A stretch of DNA of 35,017 nt from Nakamurella silvestris (lineage in GTDB: Bacteria > Actinomycetota > Actinomycetes > Mycobacteriales > Nakamurellaceae): assembly GCA_003576535.1 (NCBI GenBank), contig QXCQ01000116.1:1-35017 (forward strand). The letters are read 5' to 3'. A program made the position numbers and the translations under genes. Positions 16,318 through 22,744 of this stretch are shown here, in pieces (position 1 is the first letter of the stretch; every line of letters begins with the position of its first letter). A model generated the notes under the pieces. It was not told the origin of the DNA, did not search any database, and saw only the letters and a list, made by a program, of their open reading frames with translations.

Positions 16318-16466
16318 CCACCTGTTGACGAAGACTCACCGGTGACCGTTCGACGTATGTCGGACGCTTCCGCCGTGTGTGACGGATGGTGCTCTGATCG
16401 TCACCCTCTGCAGGGTCTGGCGGGGTGGCTGTGCAGCCGAACATGGCTCAGCCCTGACATGCAGAA
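16318..16466. other. Intergenic stretch with nothing recognised
   Basis: Between the peptidase promoter and the terminator of the four-TM gene I see no ORF with coding-like codon use, no RNA gene and no repeat. Confidence 0.5.
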
Positions 16467-16493
16467 CGGCCGCATCCGATGTGGATGCGGCCG
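16467..16493 (-). terminator. Terminator hairpin of the four-TM membrane protein gene
   Basis: A perfect 11-bp stem (CGGCCGCATCC at 16467-16477 with its complement at 16483-16493) around a 5-nt loop lies 28 bp beyond the stop codon of the reverse-strand membrane protein gene. There is no T-run, as is common in high-GC genomes. Confidence 0.8.
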
Positions 16494-16521
16494 CTCGGTT
16501 CTCGCGCGCAGGGGCGCCCGG

Positions 16522-16920
16522 TCAGTCGGCGACGATGTCCCGACCGCGGAACGTCAGTGCCCAGATCACCAGCAGGTCGAAGGCGATGATCAGGATGGAC
16601 CACCACGGGTAGTACGGCAGCCACATGAAGCTGGACACGATGCTCACCATCGCGACCACGACCGCCACGGACCGGGCCAGGGTGTTCCCGACGAACAGGC
16701 CCGCACCGGTGGCGAGGACGATCAGGCCGCCGATCAGATGCAACCATCCCCAGGTTGTCACGTTGAAACGGAATGCCCAGTCCTGGTCGATCGCATAGAA
16801 GCTCTTGTTCAGCAGGTCGACCAGACCCTGAACGACATGGAAGAAGCCGACAAGGACAAGGAAGATCGCCGCGGTTGCGGTGGTGCCGATCGCGACGCCG
16901 CTGCGTTCTCGGACTGACAT
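16522..16920 (-). CDS. Four-TM membrane protein (DUF7144-like)
   Basis: A 132-residue integral membrane protein starting at ATG 16920, chosen because GAAAGG lies upstream at ribosome-site distance and the hydrophobic core follows immediately. Four helices are visible: ATAAIFLVLVGFFHVVQGLV, WLHLIGGLIVLATGAGLFVG, RSVAVVVAMVSIVSSFMWLP and WSILIIAFDLLVIWALTF. Helix 1 is followed by the FYAIDQDWAFRFNVTTWGW segment typical of a widespread actinobacterial family of unknown function (DUF7144 in my recollection). It is divergent from the Fur-type regulator, whose box lies in the shared upstream region, so metal control is possible. No catalytic motif is apparent. Confidence 0.85.
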   Translation of the reverse strand: MSVRERSGVAIGTTATAAIFLVLVGFFHVVQGLVDLLNKSFYAIDQDWAFRFNVTTWGWLHLIGGLIVLATGAGLFVGNTLARSVAVVVAMVSIVSSFMWLPYYPWWSILIIAFDLLVIWALTFRGRDIVAD

Positions 16921-17021
16921 GGTGAAGCCTTTCTCGAAATGGATAAGGCGAACTCCTTTACATTCCCATATGGACGCGGCCGATTGGATGACGGTGCCCG
17001 AATCGTGATGGTCCCCGGGAT

Positions 17022-17048
17022 CGGTATTGATACCGGCTATCAATACCG
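17022..17048. promoter_or_regulatory. Fur/Zur-like box (inverted repeat) upstream of the Fur-type regulator
   Basis: A perfect 11-bp inverted repeat (CGGTATTGATA at 17022-17032 and TATCAATACCG at 17038-17048) has a 5-base spacer. Its core TGATA-N5-TATCA (17028-17042) has the 15-bp, 7-1-7 geometry of Fur-family boxes and matches the outer five bases of each half of TGATAATnATTATCA. It lies 67 bp upstream of the Fur-type gene and about 100 bp from the divergent membrane protein gene. Confidence 0.65.
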
Positions 17049-17114
17049 TGTGCCGGGTAGGCTGGTCGGCGGCATCCGGCCGGGTGCCGGCGGTGGATAT
17101 GCGAGGCTTGACCC

Positions 17115-17516
17115 ATGGTGACCACACGGCGACGATCCACGAACCAGCGAGCTCTCATCGACGCGGCGCTCACCGAGACCTCGACCTTCGTCTCCGCTCA
17201 GGAGTTCCACGGGCTGCTCAAGGAGGGTGGGGCAACCATCGGGATGGCCACCGTCTACCGCGCGCTGCAGGACGCGGTACTGGCCGGAACCGCCGACTCG
17301 ATCCGCAGCGAGTCCGGGGAGATGCTCTACCGGCACTGCGAGGAATCCGGGCACCACCACCACCTGATCTGCCGACGGTGCGGTCGCACCGAGGAGATCA
17401 GGGCGACCAGCGTCGAGCGGTGGGCGCAGAGCGCCGCCAAGGAGTTCGGCTACGTCGACGTGGATCACCACCTGGAGCTGTTCGGCCTGTGCGCCGGCTG
17501 CGCCGTGACGGACTGA
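17115..17516 (+). CDS. Fur-family metalloregulator (Zur/Fur-like)
   Basis: A 133-residue transcriptional regulator. The N-terminal winged helix (about 10-75) contains STFVSAQEFHGLLKEGG and the recognition-helix signature TIGMATVYRALQ. The C-terminal dimerisation domain has an HHHH cluster (80-83) for metal sensing, and two CxxC pairs (Cys86/Cys89 and Cys126/Cys129) that form the structural zinc site. The early HHHHLICRRCG motif and short length fit Zur or a generic Fur; the metal cannot be settled from sequence. The inverted repeat upstream suggests autoregulation and possibly control of the divergent membrane protein. It converges on the thioredoxin gene with an 8-bp gap. Confidence 0.93.
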   Translation: MVTTRRRSTNQRALIDAALTETSTFVSAQEFHGLLKEGGATIGMATVYRALQDAVLAGTADSIRSESGEMLYRHCEESGHHHHLICRRCGRTEEIRATSVERWAQSAAKEFGYVDVDHHLELFGLCAGCAVTD

Positions 17517-17524
17517 GCCGCACC

Positions 17525-17863
17525 TCACCCCAGGTGGGGTTCGAGGGCGCGCAGGAGCATGGCCTTGGGTTTGGCCCCGACCAGGTTCAGGACCTGAACC
17601 CCGTTCACGTACAGGTGCAGTGTCGGCAGACCGAGGACGCCGAGGGCCGACGCCGTGAGCGGCTGGTCGTCCGTGTCCATGGTGACCACCCGCAACCGAT
17701 CGGCCAGGTCGGAGGAGATGGCTTCCAGGACCGGTTCGATCATCCGGCAGGGCGGGCACCAGGAGGCCCCGAACTCGACCAGGACCGGCAGATCCGACCC
17801 CAGCACCTCCGCGGCGAAGGTGGCATCGGTGACGGAATCGAGTGTGCTCTGGCGTGTGCTCAT
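17525..17863 (-). CDS. Thioredoxin
   Basis: A 112-residue cytoplasmic thiol-disulfide reductase with the thioredoxin fold. VLVEFGASWCPPCRMIEPVL carries a CPPC active site instead of the common CGPC, and cis-proline follows in VLGLPTLHLYVNG. The CPPC dipeptide usually shifts redox potential and occurs in many actinobacterial thioredoxins. The ATG at 17863 is chosen because GAGGA lies upstream and because it overlaps the merR stop codon in an ATGA arrangement, so translation is probably coupled. Co-transcription with a three-cysteine MerR regulator suggests an oxidative or thiol-stress response. Confidence 0.93.
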   Translation of the reverse strand: MSTRQSTLDSVTDATFAAEVLGSDLPVLVEFGASWCPPCRMIEPVLEAISSDLADRLRVVTMDTDDQPLTASALGVLGLPTLHLYVNGVQVLNLVGAKPKAMLLRALEPHLG

Positions 17864-18303
17864 GGGTGTTCCTCGGGGTGGACGGGTCCGGTCTCGGCCG
17901 GAGTGCTGTTGATGGAGAACTCGCAACGCGGTGGGGCCGCCGGCGCGTTCCGGCGTTCCTCGGCCACCTCTAGATCGGCGACCAGTTGGGCCCGCACACG
18001 CGCCAGTTGTTCGGTGTAGCTATCGACTTCGGCGATCTTCCGGCGGTACACGGCCAGCGAATCGGCGCAGCTGCCTGCCACCTCGTGTCCTGATCGCAGG
18101 CATTCGACGAACGGGCGCGTCTCCTCGAGTGCGAAACCGAGGTCGACCAGGGCCCGGATCTCGGCCACCTCACGCAGGTCCTCCTCTGTGTACACCCGGT
18201 ACCCGTTGGAACTGCGGCGGCCGCGCAGCAGCCCGAGGGACTCGTAGTACCGCAGGGTCCGGGTGCTGACGCCGGTCTGTTGCCCGAGTTCGCCGATTCG
18301 CAT
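17860..18303 (-). CDS. MerR-family transcriptional regulator
   Basis: A 147-residue MerR protein from ATG 18303. The winged-helix DNA-binding domain (residues 1-70) is textbook: MRIGELGQQTGVSTRTLRYY, then ESLGLLRGRRSSNGYRVYTEEDL. A coiled-coil helix (about 82-118) and a C-terminal tail follow. Three cysteines (68, 79 and 127) lie in the effector part and could bind a metal or sense thiols, but the spacing fits no specific subgroup I can name. Its stop overlaps the thioredoxin start (ATGA). TAGCGT seven bases before the ATG suggests a leaderless mRNA, and a mirror-image TAGCGT serves the divergent arfB. A TTGACG lies only 14 bp upstream of that -10, shorter than the usual MerR-type spacer. Confidence 0.92.
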   Translation of the reverse strand: MRIGELGQQTGVSTRTLRYYESLGLLRGRRSSNGYRVYTEEDLREVAEIRALVDLGFALEETRPFVECLRSGHEVAGSCADSLAVYRRKIAEVDSYTEQLARVRAQLVADLEVAEERRNAPAAPPRCEFSINSTPAETGPVHPEEHP

Positions 18304-18310
18304 GGGACCG

Positions 18311-18355
18311 ACGCTAAACCTTTCCCCCGACGTCAACGCCAGCATCGCGTAGCGT
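18311..18355. promoter_or_regulatory. Mirror-image divergent promoters for merR-trx and arfB
   Basis: TAGCGT occurs on the reverse strand at 18316-18311 and on the forward strand at 18350-18355. Each lies exactly seven bases before the start codon of its gene (merR at 18303, arfB at 18363). This fits two divergent leaderless transcripts sharing a 59-bp control region. Confidence 0.6.
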
Positions 18356-18362
18356 CAGTGCG

Positions 18363-18866
18363 ATGACCATCGAACCCTCCGCCCTCGACCGGGTCGCCGA
18401 CCCGCTGCGGGTGGGGGCCTCCCTGGTCATCCCGGTCACCGAACTCGGCTGGCGGTTCTCCCGCTCCTCCGGCCCTGGCGGGCAAGGGGTGAACACCGCG
18501 GACAGCCGGGTGGAACTCACCTGGAACCCGGCGGCCTCCCGGGCGTTCGCCGCCCTGCCGGAGCAGCTGCAGACCAGGTTCTGGACCCAGATCGGCCATG
18601 CCCTGGTGAACGGTGAGCTGACGGTGGCCGCCTCGGAGTTCCGCTCACAGCTGCGGAACAGGGAGGCGGCCCGCGAGCGGCTGGCGAAGCTGATCACCAA
18701 GGCCCTGACGGCTCCGCCGCCGACCCGGCGGCCTACCAAACCCGGTCGGCGGGCCGTGGAACGCCGGTTGGCCGGCAAAAGGCCCGCAGCGAGACCAAGG
18801 CCGGCCGGGCGCGGCCGACCGCCGACTGAGCGCGGTTCCCGCAGGCGGGAAGCCCTTGGCCGCTGA
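18363..18866 (+). CDS. arfB: Alternative ribosome-rescue factor B (peptidyl-tRNA hydrolase ArfB)
   Basis: A 167-residue class-I release-factor-like protein that hydrolyses peptidyl-tRNA on ribosomes stalled without a stop codon. The catalytic GGQ motif is at residues 39-41 in RSSGPGGQGVNTADSRVEL, the standard ArfB/YaeJ context, and there is no stop-codon recognition domain. The C-terminal tail from about 120 is strongly basic (TRRPTKPGRRAVERRLAGKR), which in this family enters the empty mRNA channel. It is predicted to be leaderless (TAGCGT seven bases before ATG). A small GC hairpin (18836-18851) overlaps the last codons and might contribute to termination. Its divergent neighbour is merR. 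Confidence 0.93.
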   Translation: MTIEPSALDRVADPLRVGASLVIPVTELGWRFSRSSGPGGQGVNTADSRVELTWNPAASRAFAALPEQLQTRFWTQIGHALVNGELTVAASEFRSQLRNREAARERLAKLITKALTAPPPTRRPTKPGRRAVERRLAGKRPAARPRPAGRGRPPTERGSRRREALGR

Positions 18867-18930
18867 CCAAATTCTGATGCACGCATCTGCACGGTGACAC
18901 GATGGGTGTGCAAGGAAGGAGTTGGTGGAG

Positions 18931-19526
18931 ATGACTGCAAGCACCAGAGCGCTCGCCCGACACGGCGTCACGATCAGCGACGACCAGCTGGCCGAAGAAC
19001 TCTCGCGGGCGCTGGAAGCGCTGCCCGGCGCACCCGGGTCGGAGACCCTCACCGACCACGAGGCGGCCTTCCTCAGCGCCCACGGCGGAGGGAGTGCCGC
19101 GCGCCTGATGGCCACCTTTGACGCCGCCGAGGTGCATCGGCAGCAGGCGCTGGCCGCCGCCGACGCCACCGCCCGCCTCCTGCGCGGCCTGCTCACCCGT
19201 GAGGCCGCCGCCGCGCTGATCGGCGTGGACTCGACCGGGGTGTTCCGCCGAATTCAGGACGGACGTCTAACGGGGCCGCGCACTCGTTGTTCGCCGCCCC
19301 GAGGTCGACCTGCCGGGCATGGGCGCGAGCCATCCATCAGACCTGGGACGACGTCGACGGGCTGCTGTCGCCATCGACGATGACCAGCAGGACAATGGTG
19401 ACCCTTTTCGAGAGGGCCGCCGACTCGATCCCGCCGCGTCCGCAGTTCGCGCGGCCGCTCACGAACCCGTACGTGTGGAACGTGGTCGCCGACGCTGCCC
19501 GCGAGGTCGGCTACACCATCCACTGA
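18931..19526 (+). pseudogene. Frameshifted HTH (excisionase/antitoxin-like) gene
   Basis: The intact part (18931 to about 19265) encodes an acidic N terminus (ISDDQLAEELSRALEALPG), a helical middle and an HTH segment LLTREAAAALIGVDSTGVFRRIQDGRL like MerR/excisionase-type antitoxin domains. The original frame then becomes Arg/Pro-rich and stops at 19383. Coding-like sequence instead continues in a second frame (RALVVRRPEVDLPGM, about 19277-19321) and then a third (AIHQTWDDVDGLLSPSTMTS onward to TGA at 19526). Almost every third position in that third segment is G or C, so it was or is coding. Two frameshifts, or sequencing errors, would join them into about 195 residues. The ATG at 18931 follows AAGGAG. 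The third segment could alternatively be a separate small gene starting at 19380. Function: DNA binding inferred, otherwise unknown. Confidence 0.5.
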
Positions 19527-19683
19527 TATGTGCCGGCACGGTTCTGGCGATATGGGAATGCGACGTGGATCGGGGGCCGTTTCCTCGTGTCCAGCCCTCG
19601 ATCGCCTCCAGGCGTCGTCGGCCGGAGAACGACCCTGACGTGTCCTCTGGTGTGCACCCGCCCGGGCTGTCTACTGTCGGCCC
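19527..19683. promoter_or_regulatory. Short intergenic region with -10 of the alpha/beta hydrolase gene
   Basis: TACTGT at 19672-19677 lies six bases before the hydrolase ATG, consistent with a leaderless transcript; no clear -35 is seen. The rest of the spacer shows nothing I recognise. Confidence 0.45.
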
Positions 19684-20532
19684 ATGACCACTGAATACGA
19701 CCTCTCCCCGGCCGGCGGCCGCCGGCTCCATGTCTACGACACGGGCCCGACCGGGCGCGATGACGAGCTCGTGGTGTTCTGGCATCACGGCACGCCGAAC
19801 CTCGGGGACCCGCCCGCTCCGCTGCTGGCCGAATCCGCGGAACGGGGGATCCGCTGGATCTCCCACGACCGTCCGGCCTACGGGGGTTCGAGCCGCCTGC
19901 CGGGCCGGGACATCGCCTCGGCAGCGGCCGATGTGGCCGCTGTGGCCGACGCCGCGGGGGTCGGCCGTTTCGCGGTGATGGGGCATTCCGGCGGTGGGCC
20001 GCATGCCCTCGGCTGCGCGGCCCTGCTGCCGGACCGGGTGATCGCCGCGGTGAGTGTGGCCGGGCTCGCCCCCTTCGATGCGGCCGGGCTGGACTGGTTC
20101 GACGGCATGGCCGCCGCCGGCGCTGCGGAACTTCGGGCCTCCGTCGAGGGCCGCCAGGAACTCGTCGACCTGCTGGTCGGCTCGGATTTCGATCCGGCGA
20201 TCTTCACCGCGCAGGACCACCGGGCCCTGGCCGGTCCGTGGTCCTGGCTGGGGTCCGTGGCCGAGGCGGCCGGGGCCGGCGGTATCGACGGCATGGTGGA
20301 CGACGACCTCGCCTATGTGCGGCCCTGGGGGTTCGATCCGGCGGCACTGCTCGCCCCGGTGTTGCTGATGCACGGGACCGAGGACCGGGTGGTACCGGTG
20401 GCACACGGCAGATGGCTTGGCGCGCAGATGGGTTCGGCCGAATGGCGGCCGAAGTCGGGGGACGGGCACATTTCCGTCCTGAACGCCGGTGTCGAGGCTC
20501 TCGACTGGCTGACATCGCAGGTCAGAGCGTGA
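19684..20532 (+). CDS. Alpha/beta-hydrolase fold protein
   Basis: A 282-residue cytoplasmic alpha/beta hydrolase. The oxyanion-hole strand is VVFWHHGTPN. The nucleophile elbow is GHSGGG with Ser102, followed by acid Asp234 in HGTEDRVVP and base His262 in GDGHISV, a complete catalytic triad in the right order. The cap region (about 130-215) is Ala/Gly-rich. The family includes esterases, epoxide hydrolases and haloperoxidase-like enzymes; the substrate cannot be assigned. It appears leaderless and is followed 48 bp later by the Mrr-like gene on the same strand. Confidence 0.9.
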   Translation: MTTEYDLSPAGGRRLHVYDTGPTGRDDELVVFWHHGTPNLGDPPAPLLAESAERGIRWISHDRPAYGGSSRLPGRDIASAAADVAAVADAAGVGRFAVMGHSGGGPHALGCAALLPDRVIAAVSVAGLAPFDAAGLDWFDGMAAAGAAELRASVEGRQELVDLLVGSDFDPAIFTAQDHRALAGPWSWLGSVAEAAGAGGIDGMVDDDLAYVRPWGFDPAALLAPVLLMHGTEDRVVPVAHGRWLGAQMGSAEWRPKSGDGHISVLNAGVEALDWLTSQVRA

Positions 20533-20580
20533 TCAACAGCACGCTTTCGTCTTGGGGGGCGGGTGTGTGATGCTAGGCCC

Positions 20581-20988
20581 ATGATGGGCGACAACGACGA
20601 ACCCGCGGACCCCGACGAAAAGCCCGCGCAGGTAACGAATTGGTGGCAGGCGGAGGCCAATGCGGCCCACTGGATGAAGCAATGGGGGTACAGCGATTCC
20701 AGGGTCACCGGCGGGGGAGCGGACCAGGGGGTCGACGTCCGCTCGACCGCGGCACTGGCCCAGGTGAAACACCAGGTGGAATCGGTGGAGTGTGCCGATC
20801 TTCAGCGGATCTTCGCCGCTCGTTCCCAGGGTGGCCAGCAACTCATGGTCTTCACCGACGCCGGATATGTGCCGGCGGCTGTCGTTTATGCCGATATGGC
20901 AGCTATGCTCCTCTTCCGCTATGACCTCGACGGTGATCTGTATGCTGCCAATCCGGCCGCCGCTCGTTTTCTGGCGATAAGGAAATAA
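20581..20988 (+). CDS. Stand-alone Mrr-like (PD-(D/E)xK) nuclease-domain protein
   Basis: A 135-residue protein that is almost entirely one restriction-endonuclease-like domain. After an acidic N terminus, NWWQAEANAAHWMKQWGYSD is the leading helix. GGGADQGVDV supplies metal-binding Asp52, and the next strand AQVKH supplies the Q61-x-K63 pair, the Mrr/type IV form of the PD-(D/E)xK site. A later helix and LMVFTDAGYVPAAVVYA complete the fold. No methylase, specificity subunit or ATPase is adjacent, so it is an orphan. It could be a type IV-like defence nuclease, a repair nuclease or a domesticated domain. The ATG at 20581 is immediately followed by a second ATG. Confidence 0.8.
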   Translation: MMGDNDEPADPDEKPAQVTNWWQAEANAAHWMKQWGYSDSRVTGGGADQGVDVRSTAALAQVKHQVESVECADLQRIFAARSQGGQQLMVFTDAGYVPAAVVYADMAAMLLFRYDLDGDLYAANPAAARFLAIRK

Positions 20989-21010
20989 CACTTGAATTGA
21001 TGGGGGGGAC

Positions 21011-22687
21011 GTGCGCCGGCACAACACTTCGACGAACCGTATTGTTCATCGGCTGGTGCGTCGCACCGGCACGGCGCTGGCGCTGGCAGGTCTGGCCCTC
21101 GGGGCCGTCAGCGTCCCGGCCCAGGCCACGCAGACTGATGCGGTCGCCGGGTCCGCCGTCGCGACTGCAGCTGCCGTCGTGCCGACGATCCGCTCCAATG
21201 ACTATCCCGAGAACAATTGGGGGGCACCGGAGTTCATTCCCGGAGTCTTCGCCCTGTCCATGCCGGCGAACACCTCGGCGGTGGGGTTCGCCTACTCCTT
21301 CGGCCCGGAGGGCATCTTCCCCGCCACCGGAAGTTCCTCGTGGGCACACCTGCCACCGGGCTGGGTCAAGGCCGTCGACGGCAAACTCCGGATCACCCGA
21401 CCGACAGATGCCGGGTCAAGATCGCAACGTCTCGTGGTGCGGATGTTCGACATCAACCTGAACTGGGTGGGCGCGGAGGCGGAGTACCGGTACCACGTCC
21501 CGGGTCATGTTCCCGGTGCCGGCCCGAGCAGGCGGGAGGCGGAGAACATCGCGGTGACGGTGACTCCGGGTCGTACAGCTTCGGGAAAGACCTACGGCAA
21601 GGGCAGCATCTCCTTCGAGGAGACGGACAAGGCGTCGAGCACGGGAGCGCGCCGGTACCTGTTGGCCACCGGTGGCAACACCACCCACGGCCCGGAGTTC
21701 GCCTTCCCCTTCGCCGCGGAGGTGACGGGGTACTACGTGATCGCAGCATCGCTGTTCAAGGCGAAGAACTTCGGGAAACTGCAGTTCTTCGTGGTCGACG
21801 CGAAGGGGGAACGGACCCCCGTCGCCGATCCGGGTGTCAAGAAACCCTTCACCTTCGACATGTACTCGGCGAAGGCCGAGCGGGTGCACCTGCCGTTGAC
21901 CGGACTGCGCCTGGCCAAGGGGAAGTACCGGTTGGTGGTGAAGGTGGTGGGTCGTAATCCGGCCAGCGTGAGCCGGACGGTGAAGAAGATCGCCGATCAC
22001 GGGTACGCCGCGGCGGTGGACTTCCTGACGATCGTGCCCCTGTACAACACCGCGATCAGCACCTTTCAAGAGGCGTTGAACAACAACGGGATCGCCAAGG
22101 ACGGGGTCGAGATCGCCGATATCGGGCCGTCGAGTGCGAAGAACTCGTTGTCGGCGCAGGCGTTGGCCAAGGCCGGTTTCGGCGCAGGTGCCACGAAGAC
22201 AATCGGCGGTGCCACGTTCACGATGCCCAAGCCCAATGCCGATGGCAGCGACAACGTCATCGCGGTGGGGCAGACGATCACGGTGACGCCGATCGCGAGG
22301 GCCAGGAACGTGGACCTGCTGGTGTTGTCCACGTGTGGAAAAGCTCCGCAGAGCCCGGGTTTCGGCATGACCATGTACTACGAGAACGAGATGACGTTCT
22401 CGGACAACGTCCTGCCGACGATCCCGGTCTGGGGGGACGCTCCGGCCCCGTCGAGCACCCTGCCACAGCACTACACCCTGACCAAGGCGTTCACGCTGCC
22501 GTACCGGAATGCCGGGAAGAAGAAGGTCGCCAACTCCACAGCCACCGTCTATCACCTGAAATTGCCGATCAACTACGCCGACAGCTTGCCGCTTCGTAGT
22601 TTTCGGTTGCCCACTTCTGATACCGACCTCGGACCGAGCTGCCGGCGTTTCGCCCTCCATGTCCTGGCCGTCACGACCAGCCGCTGA
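21011..22687 (+). CDS. Secreted multidomain protein of unknown function (long member of tandem pair)
   Basis: A 558-residue exported protein from GTG 21011 (G-rich ribosome site GGGGGG just upstream). A signal peptide ends near PAQA (about residue 38). Residues 55-165 look like an Ig/FnIII-type beta sandwich (SNDYPENNWGAPEFIPGVFA ... RLVVRMFDINLNWVG ... YRYHV), similar to modules in actinobacterial surface proteins. Residues 167-346 are a module shared with the downstream paralogue (SGKTYGKGSISF, THGPEFAFPF, LAKGKYRLVVKVVGRN). Residues about 350-558 are unique to this copy and contain SAQALAKAGFGAGATKTIGG and DNVIAVGQTITV, which recall a C-terminal beta domain of actinobacterial glycoside hydrolases (FNNxGI ... 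SAQALAAAG ... DNVVAxGQTI). No catalytic motif is recognised; it may bind carbohydrate or act as a matrix protein. Confidence 0.82.
   Translation: MRRHNTSTNRIVHRLVRRTGTALALAGLALGAVSVPAQATQTDAVAGSAVATAAAVVPTIRSNDYPENNWGAPEFIPGVFALSMPANTSAVGFAYSFGPEGIFPATGSSSWAHLPPGWVKAVDGKLRITRPTDAGSRSQRLVVRMFDINLNWVGAEAEYRYHVPGHVPGAGPSRREAENIAVTVTPGRTASGKTYGKGSISFEETDKASSTGARRYLLATGGNTTHGPEFAFPFAAEVTGYYVIAASLFKAKNFGKLQFFVVDAKGERTPVADPGVKKPFTFDMYSAKAERVHLPLTGLRLAKGKYRLVVKVVGRNPASVSRTVKKIADHGYAAAVDFLTIVPLYNTAISTFQEALNNNGIAKDGVEIADIGPSSAKNSLSAQALAKAGFGAGATKTIGGATFTMPKPNADGSDNVIAVGQTITVTPIARARNVDLLVLSTCGKAPQSPGFGMTMYYENEMTFSDNVLPTIPVWGDAPAPSSTLPQHYTLTKAFTLPYRNAGKKKVANSTATVYHLKLPINYADSLPLRSFRLPTSDTDLGPSCRRFALHVLAVTTSR
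21509..22046 (+). repeat. Duplicated module, copy 1 (copy 2 at 23225-23762)
   Basis: The 538 bases match 23225-23762 at a constant offset of 1,716 bp. Two blocks are over 90% identical by eye: 21509-21612 with 23225-23328, and 21914-22046 with 23630-23762. The middle is more diverged. The constant offset means no net insertion or deletion since duplication. Confidence 0.85.
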
Positions 22688-22744
22688 CGGCTGCTCGCAA
22701 TTCACATCTCTGCTCGAACCACACACCTTCAAGGACCTTCGACA

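Noticed and set aside
18836-18851. Hairpin TTCCCGC-AG-GCGGGAA as a stand-alone terminator
   Set aside because: It lies inside the arfB coding sequence five codons before the stop; it may help termination but the Arg-rich codons alone explain it.
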